Source: Streptomyces sp. CG4
GTDB taxonomy: Bacteria; Actinomycetota; Actinomycetes; Streptomycetales; Streptomycetaceae
Reading direction: 5' to 3'
Assembly (NCBI RefSeq): GCF_041080655.1
Contig: NZ_CP163525.1
Span: 9,176,001-9,240,000, forward strand
Length of the DNA: 64,000 nt
Part shown: piece by piece, positions 9,206 through 17,358 of the stretch
Layout of the letters: every line of letters starts with the position of its first letter
How positions within the stretch are numbered: the stretch's first letter is position 1
Program-made: the position numbers and the translations under genes
Notes under the pieces: generated by a model
Databases searched by the model: none
Told to the model about the DNA's origin: nothing
Seen by the model: the letters and a program-made list of their open reading frames with translations, nothing else

Positions 9206-9952
9206 ATGGACGAGGTCAAAGTCGTGGTCGCCCATTCCGAGCGTGCGACGCTGCGCGTCGGTGACGTGTTCCTGAAGGTGGACGCCGATCAGGCGCGCAT
9301 CGAGGTCGAGATCGAGGCGATGGCCCTGGCGCCGGTCCCGACTCCGAAAGTCCTGTGGCGCAAGCCGCCCGTGCTGGCGATCGCCGCGGTCCCGGGGACG
9401 GCGCTCGGCCGCCTCGGCGAGCCGTCGACCGCGTCGCCGGCGGCGTGGGCCGCGGCGGGTGCCGCCATCCGGAAGTTGCACGACGCGCCGTTGCCGCCCT
9501 GGCCCGGCCGAGGCGGCCGGGGCCTCGACGAGTTGGCGGCGGATCTCGACGGCGCGTGCGAGTGGCTCGTGACGAACGGCGTCCTGCCCGCCGACCTGGT
9601 CACCCGCAACCGCCAGGTCGCCGAGGCCGCGCTCCGGCCGTGGACTGCCGTGTTCACGCACGGCGACCTGCAGATCGCGCACGTGTTCGTCGACGGCGGC
9701 GAGGTCACCGGCATCATCGACTGGTCCGAGGCGGGCCAGGGTGATGCCCTGTACGACCTCGCCACCTTCACGCTCGGACACGAGGAGCACATCGACGACG
9801 TCATCGCTGGCTATGGCACCGACGTCGACCTCGACGTAATCCGCGCGTGGTGGTCGTTGCGGAGCCTGCTGGCAGTTCGCTGGCTGATCGAGCACGGCTT
9901 CGACCCGTTCGCGCCCGGCTGTGAAGTCGACGTACTGAGATCCCGGATGTGA
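9206..9952 (+). CDS. Aminoglycoside phosphotransferase (APH)-fold kinase
   Basis: A 248-residue member of the APH/choline-kinase superfamily, which transfers phosphate from ATP to small-molecule hydroxyls. The catalytic loop THGDLQIAHVFVD (residues about 151-163) has the expected HGDLxxxHV pattern, and the Mg-binding IIDWSEAGQGDALYDLA (about 170-186) has the DFG-equivalent Asp. The start ATG at 9206 gives MDEVKVVVAHSER; the length is typical of small APH proteins. It is bounded by transposase fragments on both sides. The substrate is unknown: some homologues give antibiotic resistance, but most are uncharacterised and nothing here shows resistance. Confidence 0.85.
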   Translation: MDEVKVVVAHSERATLRVGDVFLKVDADQARIEVEIEAMALAPVPTPKVLWRKPPVLAIAAVPGTALGRLGEPSTASPAAWAAAGAAIRKLHDAPLPPWPGRGGRGLDELAADLDGACEWLVTNGVLPADLVTRNRQVAEAALRPWTAVFTHGDLQIAHVFVDGGEVTGIIDWSEAGQGDALYDLATFTLGHEEHIDDVIAGYGTDVDLDVIRAWWSLRSLLAVRWLIEHGFDPFAPGCEVDVLRSRM

Positions 9953-10028
9953 GGCTGCGCGGGCCCGACTGCCATGAGTGCGTTCTGACACAGCGAGCAG
10001 GCCATCTCCTGGGGCGCGTTGCCTGCTC

Positions 10029-10200
10029 TTACTCCCGGCAAAGTGCGGTGCGTAGGCGGCGCCGGCAGATGACGGCGCAGCCGAGGGTGACGAACGCGGG
10101 GTGGATGTCGTCGCGGATCTCCCAACGGGTGCGCAGGCGGCGGCACCAGTGCACCAGCGCGGGGTCTGCGGCCCGCAGCTGACTAACGCCACACCCGCGC
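10029..10200 (-). mobile_element. IS5-type transposase, C-terminal remnant
   Basis: The reverse-strand frame ends at 10029 and reads LVHWCRRLRTRWEIRDDIHP, then AFVTLGCAVICRRRLRTALC. The RWEIRxDIHxAFxxLxCxxIxxRRLR pattern is typical of the C-terminus of Streptomyces IS5-type transposases. Nothing upstream continues the gene, so only about 55 codons remain. Confidence 0.55.
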
Positions 10201-10322
10201 CGGCACACGGGACGGACCGCCCCGGGCGTGCGTATTCACCTGAAGGAAACGATCTTGGTCCACCGTTTGCCGCTCCGGCGTGGTGACTGGGCGCGCAGCC
10301 AGGGAACTGCAACCACGGAACG

Positions 10323-10359
10323 ACGAAGGTCCCGACCGCCGAGCGGTCGGGACCTTCGT
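10323..10359. terminator. Perfect 17-bp hairpin
   Basis: ACGAAGGTCCCGACCGC (10323-10339) pairs perfectly with 10343-10359 across a 3-base loop. The very stable stem is typical of Streptomyces terminators, which often lack a U-tract. It probably isolates the APH/IS5 segment from what follows. Confidence 0.75.
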
Positions 10360-10697
10360 CTGCCCTGATGGGCTGAGGCGGAGGAAACGAGATGCGAAGG
10401 CGTGAGGGGTTGCCCCCAACACGCTTTCCAACTGTGTTGGTGGGGTGCTGGGCTGTGTGCAGGGGATGCCCAAGGCGGGCTAAGGCCGGGCTAAGGCGCA
10501 TCGTCGAGCGGGAAGGTCTCGTCTTCCCCGAAGTCCGGGGCCTGGAAGGGGTTTGTCGTCGGAGGCGGCGATGCCGCGGTGGAGCAACGGGGCTGCCCTT
10601 CCACGGCGGAGAACAGCGACGTCGGATCGATGAGAGGTCTCTCTTTCGTTACAGAACCCTGAACGGGCCTGGTGTGCCGTGACCGGGCACAGCGGTC
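10360..10697. other. Intergenic region with a possible degenerate reading frame
   Basis: A reverse-strand frame ending at 10491 reads DPTSLFSAVEG and, near its end, NPFQAPDFGEDETFPLDDAP. It has codon use compatible with coding and an acidic, Pro-rich end, but no recognised domain or start. It may be the tail of a lost gene. Confidence 0.3.
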
Positions 10698-10919
10698 CTA
10701 CAGCTTGGTCATCTTGGCGTACGGGCTCAGGATCCGCATCTGTGCCGAGCCGAAGTCCACGAGCGCAGCGATTCCATCCTCGATGCCGATTACCCGGCCG
10801 AGGCCGTACACGTCGTGTGTGACCTGGTCGCCCACGGCGAAGTGCTTGGGAGCCGGCGGGGCCGGGGCCTTGAAAGGGCTGGTAGGCAAATGACGCTTCG
10901 GTGCAGCAGGCTTTGTCAT
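10698..10919 (-). CDS. Small CarD/KOW-like protein
   Basis: A 73-residue protein with a basic, Pro-rich N-terminus (about 25 residues) followed by HFAVGDQVTHDVYGLGRVIG and FGSAQMRILSPYAKMTKL. The VGDxVxHxxYGxGxV core is the Tudor/KOW-like fold of the CarD RNA-polymerase-interaction domain and of UvrD/PcrA C-termini. Close relatives are common, uncharacterised small actinobacterial proteins. It lies upstream of rpoA in the opposite orientation, so the two starts face away from each other across about 230 bases. An interaction with RNA polymerase or a helicase is inference from the fold only. Confidence 0.75.
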   Translation of the reverse strand: MTKPAAPKRHLPTSPFKAPAPPAPKHFAVGDQVTHDVYGLGRVIGIEDGIAALVDFGSAQMRILSPYAKMTKL

Positions 10920-11130
10920 CGCCCCTAGTATGCACCTACGAACGGTGCTGGTGGCTGCCGCTCAGGGGCAGGAACAGCTGATTGCTGGACTCCACTCCTG
11001 CACGACTCCCGCACGAGCTGAGCCTGCCGACCGGCGGGCAGCCGGGCGGGGTCGGGCGGTTCGGACTCATCGGAGGCCGAAACGCCCGTACCCTTCGTGT
11101 CTACGGCGTCACATAACGGGCGCCAGACAT

Positions 11131-11148
11131 TGGAGGCAATACCCCGTG
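11131..11148 (+). promoter_or_regulatory. Ribosome binding site fixing the rpoA start
   Basis: GGAGG at 11132-11136 lies nine bases before GTG at 11146. This fixes the protein as 340 residues beginning MLIAQRPSLTEE, the usual start and length of Streptomyces RpoA. The longer open frame further upstream is not coding. Confidence 0.8.
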
Positions 11149-12168
11149 CTGATTGCTCAGCGTCCGTCACTGACCGAAGAGGTCGTCGACGAGTTCCGCT
11201 CCCGGTTCGTGATCGAGCCGCTGGAGCCGGGCTTCGGTTACACCCTCGGCAACTCCCTGCGCCGTACGCTCCTGTCGTCGATCCCCGGCGCTGCTGTCAC
11301 CAGCATCCGCGTCGACGGTGTCCTGCACGAGTTCACCACCGTGCCGGGCGTCAAGGAGGACGTCACCGACCTGATCCTCAACATCAAGCAGCTGGTCGTC
11401 TCCTCGGAGCACGACGAGCCGGTCGTGATGTACCTGCGCAAGCAGGGCCCGGGTCTGGTCACCGCCGCCGACATCGCGCCGCCGGCCGGTGTCGAGGTGC
11501 ACAACCCCGACCTGGTCCTCGCCACGCTCAACGGCAAGGGCAAGCTGGAGATGGAGCTGACCGTCGAGCGCGGTCGCGGCTACGTCTCCGCCGTGCAGAA
11601 CAAGCAGGTGGGCCAGGAGATCGGCCGTATCCCGGTCGACTCGATCTACTCGCCGGTTCTGAAGGTCACGTACAAGGTCGAGGCCACGCGTGTCGAGCAG
11701 CGCACCGACTTCGACAAGCTGATCGTCGACGTCGAGACCAAGCAGGCGATGCGTCCGCGTGACGCCATGGCCTCCGCCGGTAAGACGCTGGTCGAGCTGT
11801 TCGGTCTCGCCCGCGAGCTGAACATCGACGCCGAGGGCATCGACATGGGCCCGTCCCCGACGGACGCCGCCCTTGCCGCCGACCTGGCGCTGCCGATCGA
11901 GGAGCTGGAGCTCACCGTTCGGTCGTACAACTGCCTCAAGCGCGAGGGTGTGCACTCGGTGGGTGAGCTCATGGCGCGCTCCGAGGCCGACCTGCTGGAC
12001 ATCCGCAACTTCGGTGCGAAGTCCATCGACGAGGTCAAGGCGAAGCTGGCCGGCATGGGCCTGGCCCTGAAGGACAGCCCGCCCGGATTCGACCCGACGG
12101 CCGCCGTGGACGCCTTCGGTGCCGACGACGACGCGGGCACCGGGTTCGGGGGGACCGAGCAGTACTGA
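11146..12168 (+). CDS. rpoA: DNA-directed RNA polymerase subunit alpha, solitary copy
   Basis: A 340-residue RNA polymerase alpha subunit, full length. The N-terminal assembly domain (about 1-230) has GYTLGNSLRRTLLSSIPG, KEDVTDLILNIKQL and GKGKLEMELTVERGRGY. The C-terminal DNA- and activator-binding domain (about 245-315) has RSYNCLKREGVHSVGEL and NFGAKSIDEVK, which keep the equivalents of E. coli R265, N268, K298 and S299. The acidic tail ends GFGGTEQY. The gene is richer in GGT and CGT codons than its neighbours, as in highly expressed Streptomyces genes. Oddly, the rpsK and rplQ genes that normally flank it are absent and transposase remnants surround it, so it is probably a second copy. 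No truncation or frameshift is visible. Confidence 0.97.
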   Translation: MLIAQRPSLTEEVVDEFRSRFVIEPLEPGFGYTLGNSLRRTLLSSIPGAAVTSIRVDGVLHEFTTVPGVKEDVTDLILNIKQLVVSSEHDEPVVMYLRKQGPGLVTAADIAPPAGVEVHNPDLVLATLNGKGKLEMELTVERGRGYVSAVQNKQVGQEIGRIPVDSIYSPVLKVTYKVEATRVEQRTDFDKLIVDVETKQAMRPRDAMASAGKTLVELFGLARELNIDAEGIDMGPSPTDAALAADLALPIEELELTVRSYNCLKREGVHSVGELMARSEADLLDIRNFGAKSIDEVKAKLAGMGLALKDSPPGFDPTAAVDAFGADDDAGTGFGGTEQY

Positions 12169-12186
12169 ACGCTGCGCCGGGTCGCG

Positions 12187-12246
12187 GGGGAGCCAGGGAG
12201 GCAGAGCGGCCGGCGATGAGCACCGGCCGACCGCACCCGGCTCCCC
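12187..12246 (+). terminator. Nested hairpin downstream of rpoA
   Basis: GGGGAGCC (12187-12194) pairs with GGCTCCCC (12239-12246), and inside it GGCCGG (12208-12213) pairs with CCGGCC (12223-12228). The position 20 bases after the rpoA stop fits a transcription terminator. The remaining sequence to 12570 shows no gene. Confidence 0.5.
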
Positions 12247-12570
12247 GAGGGCCCACTTGCGGAGATGCGGACGCCCAAGCCCTCCGAGCCTGATCAAGGT
12301 GGCGAAGGCGGCCGCCATCTCCACCTTGTTGCCCCCGGCACGATTGCTCGACGCTGCCGCGTGGCGCTGTCTTACCTGGTCAGCGCCATGCGGCACAGTC
12401 GTCCATCCGTCTCAGGTGGCGCGGGTGGCGCGGATCCTTCCGGCCGCGTCCCTGACCGGAGTGGCGTGTAGGGCCCGGCCCCGCTGGTGAGGGTGGGGCG
12501 GGCCCGGCCGGTGGGTTGACAGGCCTGCGAACCTTGATCACTGCCGAGCCTGCTGGGTAGGTTGGCCGGC

Positions 12571-13107
12571 ATGAGTGAGCTCGGACCCGTCTCCTGGCCA
12601 CCTGCCCCGATCAGGACCGAGCGGCTCGTGCTCCGTGAGCCCGAGGCCCGGGACCGGGCGGCGGTCATCGAGTTGCATGCCTTGCCAGAGGTGAACACCT
12701 ACCTCGGTGGCCCCCGACCCCGTGACGAGCTCGAGCGCGCGATGCCCGGGGCACCCAGCCGGCGCCCCGGCCTTTTCACAGTCGACCTCGACGGAGCGAT
12801 GATCGGCCAGATCACACTCACCAGAGAAACGGGGCACATTCGTCAGGCTGCCGGGAAGGCAGAGCTCGGCTACCTGTTCCTGCCGGAGGCGTGGGGATAC
12901 GGGTACGCCGCCGAGTCGTGCGCAGCGGCACTCGACTGGTTCGCCGGCGCGCTTCCCGGCGAACCAGTGGTGCTCGCCACGCAGACCGCCAACGTCCGCT
13001 CGATGCGCCTAGCGGCGAAGCTGGGGTTCATCGAGGTAGAGCGGTTTGAGGCCTACGGCGCCGAGCAGTGGTTCGGCATGTGGTCCTCGGTTACGCCGTC
13101 CGGTTGA
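12571..13107 (+). CDS. GNAT family N-acetyltransferase
   Basis: A 178-residue acetyl-CoA-dependent acyltransferase of the RimJ/RimL-like group. It opens with IRTERLVLREPEARDR, the usual first strand, followed by GKAELGYLFLPEAWGYGYAA, the acetyl-CoA-binding motif A, and TANVRSMRLAAKLGF. The start ATG at 12571 gives MSELGPVSW; an in-frame ATG three codons upstream is possible. The stop overlaps a reverse-strand IS256 remnant, which suggests the fragment was inserted or the end was rebuilt at that junction. The substrate is not predictable. Confidence 0.85.
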   Translation: MSELGPVSWPPAPIRTERLVLREPEARDRAAVIELHALPEVNTYLGGPRPRDELERAMPGAPSRRPGLFTVDLDGAMIGQITLTRETGHIRQAAGKAELGYLFLPEAWGYGYAAESCAAALDWFAGALPGEPVVLATQTANVRSMRLAAKLGFIEVERFEAYGAEQWFGMWSSVTPSG

Positions 13108-13320
13108 GCTCCTGCTCCACAGCGCGGATCCGCCAGGCCACCGATCGGTCTTCGGTGTTGTAGATGTCGGCGGTCGCCCGCTTGGCCGCCGACTGCGCGG
13201 ACTTCGGCAGGCTGTCGACGATGTTGGCCGTTTCCTGCACCCAGCAGCGCTGGTCGAAAAGCCCAGAGCGACGTCACCGACCGCGCCCAGGCCGAGGCCC
13301 GGACGCCCCCCTGGCGGCCG
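13091..13320 (-). mobile_element. IS256 (Mutator) transposase, C-terminal remnant with frameshift
   Basis: The reverse strand reads DQRCWVQETANIVDSLPKSA, then AKRATADIYNTEDRSVAW and a stop at 13091. RCWxHKTANVLxxLPKS and AEIYNAEDR are signature motifs of IS256 transposases. Upstream, PGLGLGAVGDVALGF matches the preceding GDGALGFW segment but lies in another frame and lacks the intervening residues, so there has been a deletion or frameshift. It overlaps the 3' end of the GNAT gene. Confidence 0.65.
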
Positions 13321-13355
13321 GGTCAACAGCTGGAGTTCAACGAGGAGATGCACCG

Positions 13356-13830
13356 GCCGCCCTGGACGTCGTCATGGTGATCCTCTTCTCCACGAGGCTC
13401 GTGGACGAGGACGTCGCCGAGATTCGCCGCGCCACCCCGGCCGTCCTGCGCGGCTTCATCCTGCGCGCGCTGTATCCGACGACCCGGCTGGAGCGCGTGC
13501 TCATCACGGCCAACCGTCGCTACTGGCTCTTCCACGAGCTGAGCCGGCGGCCCGCGGTGCAACGCCGCTTCCGCGACGAGGCCCGCTCCGTGCTGGGCGG
13601 ACGTCGGTGCGCCTACGAGGACATCCCCCGGCTGGAGTACGTACGGCGCGTCATCCTCGAATGCACCCGTTTGCACACGCTGACCTGGCTGTTGATACGC
13701 CGCAGCCGGGAAGAGGCGCACCTCGGCGGCATCCGCTTCCCCACGGATACTGACGTGCTCTTCAGCCCGACCGCCTTCGACCACGATCCCCGACTCTGTC
13801 CCGACTCCGCCTCCTGCGACCCCGACCGCC
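13356..13830 (+). pseudogene. Cytochrome P450 remnant with internal deletion
   Basis: The frame reads ALDVVMVILFSTRLVDEDVA, then LFHELSRRPAVQRRF, LEYVRRVILECTRLHTLTWL and RFPTDTDVLFSPTAFDHDPR. These are the I-helix end, the K-helix region (ExxR here as ECTR) and the following loop of a bacterial P450. The ANRRY segment runs straight into WLFHEL, so roughly 100 residues including most of the oxygen-binding I-helix appear deleted. The heme-cysteine loop is also missing. It cannot be functional. The sequence resembles terpene-modifying P450s, but that is a weak inference. Confidence 0.6.
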
Positions 13831-14010
13831 CGCCCCGAGCGCGGCACACACCCGCACCACAGCGCCTTCATCTCCTTCATCCCCTTCATCCTCAGACGCG
13901 AACTCGCGACCTGAACTCGGTCTACGCTGATGTCTCCGCACACATGGCCACCGGCACCACAGCGCCGCGCATCCGTCTGCCCGCCCACCGCGTCCCCTTG
14001 AGAGGCGAAC

Positions 14011-14820
14011 GTGCCCGACTACCTCTTCGACAACGTTGCCCCCGAGACGGCGGGCCGCTTCTCCGTCCTGGAGGAGTGCTACGACCCTGTCTCCACCTAC
14101 CAGTTGGCGCTCACCGGAGTCACCTCGGGCTGGAGATGCCTGGAGGTCGGCGGTGGCGGCGGTTCGCTCGGGGATTGGCTCGGTGCGCAGGTGGGCCCGG
14201 ACGGCGAGGTCACGGTCACCGATCTGGAGCCCCGCTGGGCGGCCTCGCGGTCCCATCCGGCTCAGGTGCGCCTGCTGCAGCACGACATCGTGCGTGATCC
14301 GCTGCCCGGCCGCGACTACGACCTTGTACACGCGCGGCTGGTGCTGTTGCACCTGCCCGAGCGGCTGAGCGTGCTACGGCGGCTGGTGTCGGCGCTGCGG
14401 CCGGGCGGCTGGCTGGTCCTGGAGGAGTTCGACTGCGGCTGGACGCCCGTACTGGCCGCACCCGACGAGGAGACCGCGAGAGTTTTCGAGCACGTGCACG
14501 CGACCCTGCTGGGGCTGGTGGAGCAGGCGGGTGGCGATCCGCTGTGGGGCCGCCGTGTGTTCGGCGCGATGCGGCAGGCCGGGCTGACCGACCTCACCGC
14601 GACCACGTACGCCGAGGCGTGGGCGGGCGGCGGCGCCGGCATCGCGCTGCACCGCCACAACACCGACCAGATCGCGGACGCCCTGGCCGCGGCAGGCATC
14701 ACCGATGAGGAACTGGCCCGGTTCCGCGCCCTGTTGACGGATCCCGCCTTCGTCGTGAACTCCTATCCGATGGTCAGCGTGCGGGGCCGGCGTCCCGCCG
14801 AGACGCAGGAGGCGCCCTGA
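14011..14820 (+). CDS. Class I SAM-dependent methyltransferase
   Basis: A 269-residue methyltransferase with a Rossmann fold. SAM-binding motif I is CLEVGGGGGSLGDWL (residues about 46-60), the acidic end of strand 2 is TVTDLEP, motif II is HDIVRDPLPGRDYDLVHARL, and motif III is LRPGGWLVLEEFD. The start GTG at 14011 is preceded by GAGAGG. The methyl acceptor is unknown; small-molecule O- or C-methyltransferases of secondary metabolism share this layout. Its stop overlaps the ATG of a tiny downstream frame in an ATGA arrangement, as expected for translational coupling. Confidence 0.85.
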   Translation: MPDYLFDNVAPETAGRFSVLEECYDPVSTYQLALTGVTSGWRCLEVGGGGGSLGDWLGAQVGPDGEVTVTDLEPRWAASRSHPAQVRLLQHDIVRDPLPGRDYDLVHARLVLLHLPERLSVLRRLVSALRPGGWLVLEEFDCGWTPVLAAPDEETARVFEHVHATLLGLVEQAGGDPLWGRRVFGAMRQAGLTDLTATTYAEAWAGGGAGIALHRHNTDQIADALAAAGITDEELARFRALLTDPAFVVNSYPMVSVRGRRPAETQEAP

Positions 14821-14948
14821 TGAGCCAATCCGGCCCCTAGCTCGAAGCACGCCTGCCCTCGGCCGAGGAGCCGCTGCCGCTGATGGCCCGGCTCGCCCGC
14901 AGCGGCCTGTTCCGTCCCTACATGGTGTACGAGAGCGGCACCGAGTGA
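14820..14948 (+). pseudogene. Tiny coupled ORF interrupted by an amber codon
   Basis: The ATG at 14820 overlaps the methyltransferase stop (ATGA). The frame reads MSQSGP, then TAG, then continues for 35 codons through PSAEEPLPLMARLARSGLF to VYESGTE and TGA at 14948. Codon use stays typical on both sides of the TAG. It is most likely the eroded start of a gene once co-translated with the methyltransferase. No family was recognised. Confidence 0.35.
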
Positions 14949-15017
14949 TCCCTGGCCGGCGGCGCCCGGCCATGAGGAGCCCCGCCAACGCCGCTCTGGG
15001 AGCGTACGTACTGCAGT

Positions 15018-15278
15018 CGCGCCGGGCTGACCGTCTACCGCGACCGCGGCGAGCAGCACGTGTTCTACCACACCGAGATCGACGACGCCTTCGCCGGACA
15101 GGGCCTGGCCTCCCGGCTGGTCGAGGAGGCGCTCACCGACGTACGGGCGTCCGGGAAGCGGATCGTGCCCGTCTGCCCGTACGTGGCCAAGTTCCTGAAG
15201 AAGCATGAGGGGTTCGGCGACATCACCGACGAGGTGACCCCCGACGTCCTGCAATGGCTGGACGCCGAACTGGGCTGA
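15018..15278 (+). pseudogene. GNAT acetyltransferase (YidJ-like), N-terminus lost
   Basis: The frame carries GLTVYRDRGEQHVFYHTEID, then DAFAGQGLASRLVEEALTDV and VPVCPYVAKFLKKH. This is the single GNAT motif and C-terminus of the short YidJ/Gcn5-related group (normally about 90-100 residues). An internal GTG at 15060 could start a 72-residue product, but the first strands of the fold would be missing. The sequence before 15018 belongs to a different remnant. Confidence 0.55.
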
Positions 15279-15316
15279 TCGCCCGCACACAGCGGGGTAC
15301 GGGCGCACGGGGTGGA

Positions 15317-15347
15317 GTGGGACCGTGCGACACGCGCGCGGTCCCAC
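15317..15347. terminator. Bidirectional hairpin terminator
   Basis: GTGGGACCG (15317-15325) pairs with CGGTCCCAC (15339-15347), and the stem can be extended inwards with one wobble pair. It lies between the convergent GNAT remnant and phospholipase C. Confidence 0.6.
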
Positions 15348-15358
15348 CCGGCGTCGGA

Positions 15359-17332
15359 TCAGCCCGTGTGCACGGTGCCCGCGTACCGCTGGGCGAAGCG
15401 GGTGCCCGTTCCCGCGGTGACCGTGAAGTCGTAGCGCCCCTCGTCGGTGCGCCACGTCAGCCGCGTGCGGTCGCCGGCACCGACCCATACGGTCCGCTCC
15501 TTGCCCGCGAAGTCGTTCGGCGTGAGCGTGAAGGCGACCTCGGAGCCGCCGGAGTTGCGCAGCTCCAGCTCGATCGACGCGGCCTCGGGCCGCCGGGACT
15601 GCCGCAGTGCCGCCGTGACCGTGGGCACCGCCACATCGTCCTGGCCCTCGCGGACGACCGTGCCGGAGAAACGGCGGACGAACCCGTCGGCGCCGTACAC
15701 GGAGAAGTCGTAGCGGCCGTCGGTGTCGGCGCCGTCCCAGACGTAGGCGCGGGACGCGTGCGCAGGGACCGTGAACGGGGTGCCGGTGAAGGGCAGGGCG
15801 AGGTTCGGCAGCACGGTGAAGTGGTAGCCGACACTGCCGTCGTTGGTGAGGGTGCAGGTGACCTTGCCGGTGGCCCGGTCGACCGTCACATCGGCCCAGG
15901 GGCGGTACGGCAGTGCCCGGTGCGGGCGGCGGCCCTCCTCTTGCGCCGGCATGGACTGCTGGTCAGGGACCCTGACCGCCGGCAGGGAGGCGCCGGCGTC
16001 CGCCTTGGCCATCAGGGCGACCGTGTCGGGCAGTTGGGGGATGCCGTAGTCGGGCCTGGTGAAATCGAAGCAGCTGGTGAGGTCCCCGCAGACGGTGCGC
16101 CGCCAGTCGGAGATGTTGGGCTCGCGCACACCGGTGACGCGCTCCAGGAAGCGCAGCACCGAAGTGTGGTCGAACACCTGGGAGTTGACCCAGCCCCCGC
16201 GCGACCAGGGCGAGACGACCCACAGCGGCACCCGGCTGCCGAGGCCTATGGGCTTGCCGTTCGCGAACTCGTCCTTGGTCCCCGGTTCCGGGAACGGCGG
16301 GATGACATGGTCGAAGTAGCCGTCGTTCTCGTCGTACATGAGCAGGAAGACCGTGTGCTTCCACACCTCGGGGTTGGAGAACAGCGACCGCAGCGCGGTG
16401 TCCACCCAGTGGGCGCCGTAGTCGGGGCTGGCGTTGGGGTGTTCGCAGAACAGGTACGGCGCGACCAACCAGGAGACGGTGGGCAGCGTGCCGTCCTTGC
16501 AGTGCTGGTCGAAGGCCGTGAGGTCCCACTTCGTCATGGCGTTGACGTAACGCGGGTCGTCCTTGGGGAACTCGTGGAACTGCTTGAAGTACGACAGCGC
16601 GTTGTCGTCGTAGTCGCCGTACCGGTCGTCGGAGCCGTCCGGGTTGTGATAGACGCGCCAGGTGACGCCCGCCTTCTCCAGGCGCTCGGCGTACGTCGTC
16701 CAGTCGGCCACTGGGTTGTTCGTGACCGGCGTGTTGTCGGTCCACGGGCCGGTGGTGCCGTCGACACCCGGGCCCGCGGTGCCGGTCCACAGGTAGAGGC
16801 GGTTGGGGTCGGTGGGGCCGTTCAGCGAGCAGAAGTAGCCGTCGCACAGGGTGAACGCATCCGCCAGGGCGTACTGGTAGGGGATGTCCTCGCGGGTGAA
16901 GTAGCCCATCGTGCGCTCGCCCTTGGCCGCGACCCACTTGTCCATGGCGCCGCCGTTGACAGCCGTGTGGCCGGTGTCCCAGTCGTGCGGGAGCCCGGCC
17001 GCGTTCTGCGCGTTGTACTTCGTGGTGTCCATGCGGAAGGGCAGAAGGTAGCCGTCCTTGCGGCCTCTGTCGGGCTGGCGGAACACCGGGTCGCCGCTCG
17101 ACAGCACGGTGGCCTGACGGTCGCCGAAGCCGCGTACACCGCTCAGGGTGCCGAAGTAGTGGTCGAAGCTGCGGTTCTCCTGCATCAGGATGACGACGTG
17201 CTTGACATCGGCGATGCCGCCGTGCCGGACGTCGGCGGCCTCGGCCGAGCCGGGGAGGCCGGCGGCGAGGGCGGCTCCGGCCGCGGCGGTGCCGATGAAG
17301 GAGCGGCGGCTGATCTCGGGCATGGGAGTCAC
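15359..17332 (-). CDS. Tat-exported phosphocholine-type phospholipase C
   Basis: A 657-residue secreted phosphoesterase of the non-hemolytic/acid-phosphatase-like phospholipase C family (PlcC/PlcN type), which hydrolyses phospholipids such as phosphatidylcholine. A twin-arginine leader SRRSFIGTAAAGAALAAGL comes first. The catalytic domain begins KHVVILMQENRSFDHYFGTL and includes NRLYLWTGT, YDENDGYFDHVIPP and GLGSRVPLWVVSPW. Two C-terminal immunoglobulin-like modules (about 470-560 and 565-655) are usual for the family. The start GTG at 17332 is used; ATG at 17323 is equally possible. It lies 26 bases downstream of the next reverse-strand gene, so the two are probably co-transcribed. Confidence 0.92.
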   Translation of the reverse strand: MTPMPEISRRSFIGTAAAGAALAAGLPGSAEAADVRHGGIADVKHVVILMQENRSFDHYFGTLSGVRGFGDRQATVLSSGDPVFRQPDRGRKDGYLLPFRMDTTKYNAQNAAGLPHDWDTGHTAVNGGAMDKWVAAKGERTMGYFTREDIPYQYALADAFTLCDGYFCSLNGPTDPNRLYLWTGTAGPGVDGTTGPWTDNTPVTNNPVADWTTYAERLEKAGVTWRVYHNPDGSDDRYGDYDDNALSYFKQFHEFPKDDPRYVNAMTKWDLTAFDQHCKDGTLPTVSWLVAPYLFCEHPNASPDYGAHWVDTALRSLFSNPEVWKHTVFLLMYDENDGYFDHVIPPFPEPGTKDEFANGKPIGLGSRVPLWVVSPWSRGGWVNSQVFDHTSVLRFLERVTGVREPNISDWRRTVCGDLTSCFDFTRPDYGIPQLPDTVALMAKADAGASLPAVRVPDQQSMPAQEEGRRPHRALPYRPWADVTVDRATGKVTCTLTNDGSVGYHFTVLPNLALPFTGTPFTVPAHASRAYVWDGADTDGRYDFSVYGADGFVRRFSGTVVREGQDDVAVPTVTAALRQSRRPEAASIELELRNSGGSEVAFTLTPNDFAGKERTVWVGAGDRTRLTWRTDEGRYDFTVTAGTGTRFAQRYAGTVHTG

Positions 17333-17358
17333 GGGAGAGTGGTCCTTCGGTTCGGGGG

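Noticed and set aside
9206..9952. Antibiotic resistance by the APH-fold kinase
   Set aside because: The fold is clear but the family includes many unrelated kinases; nothing in the sequence shows an antibiotic substrate.
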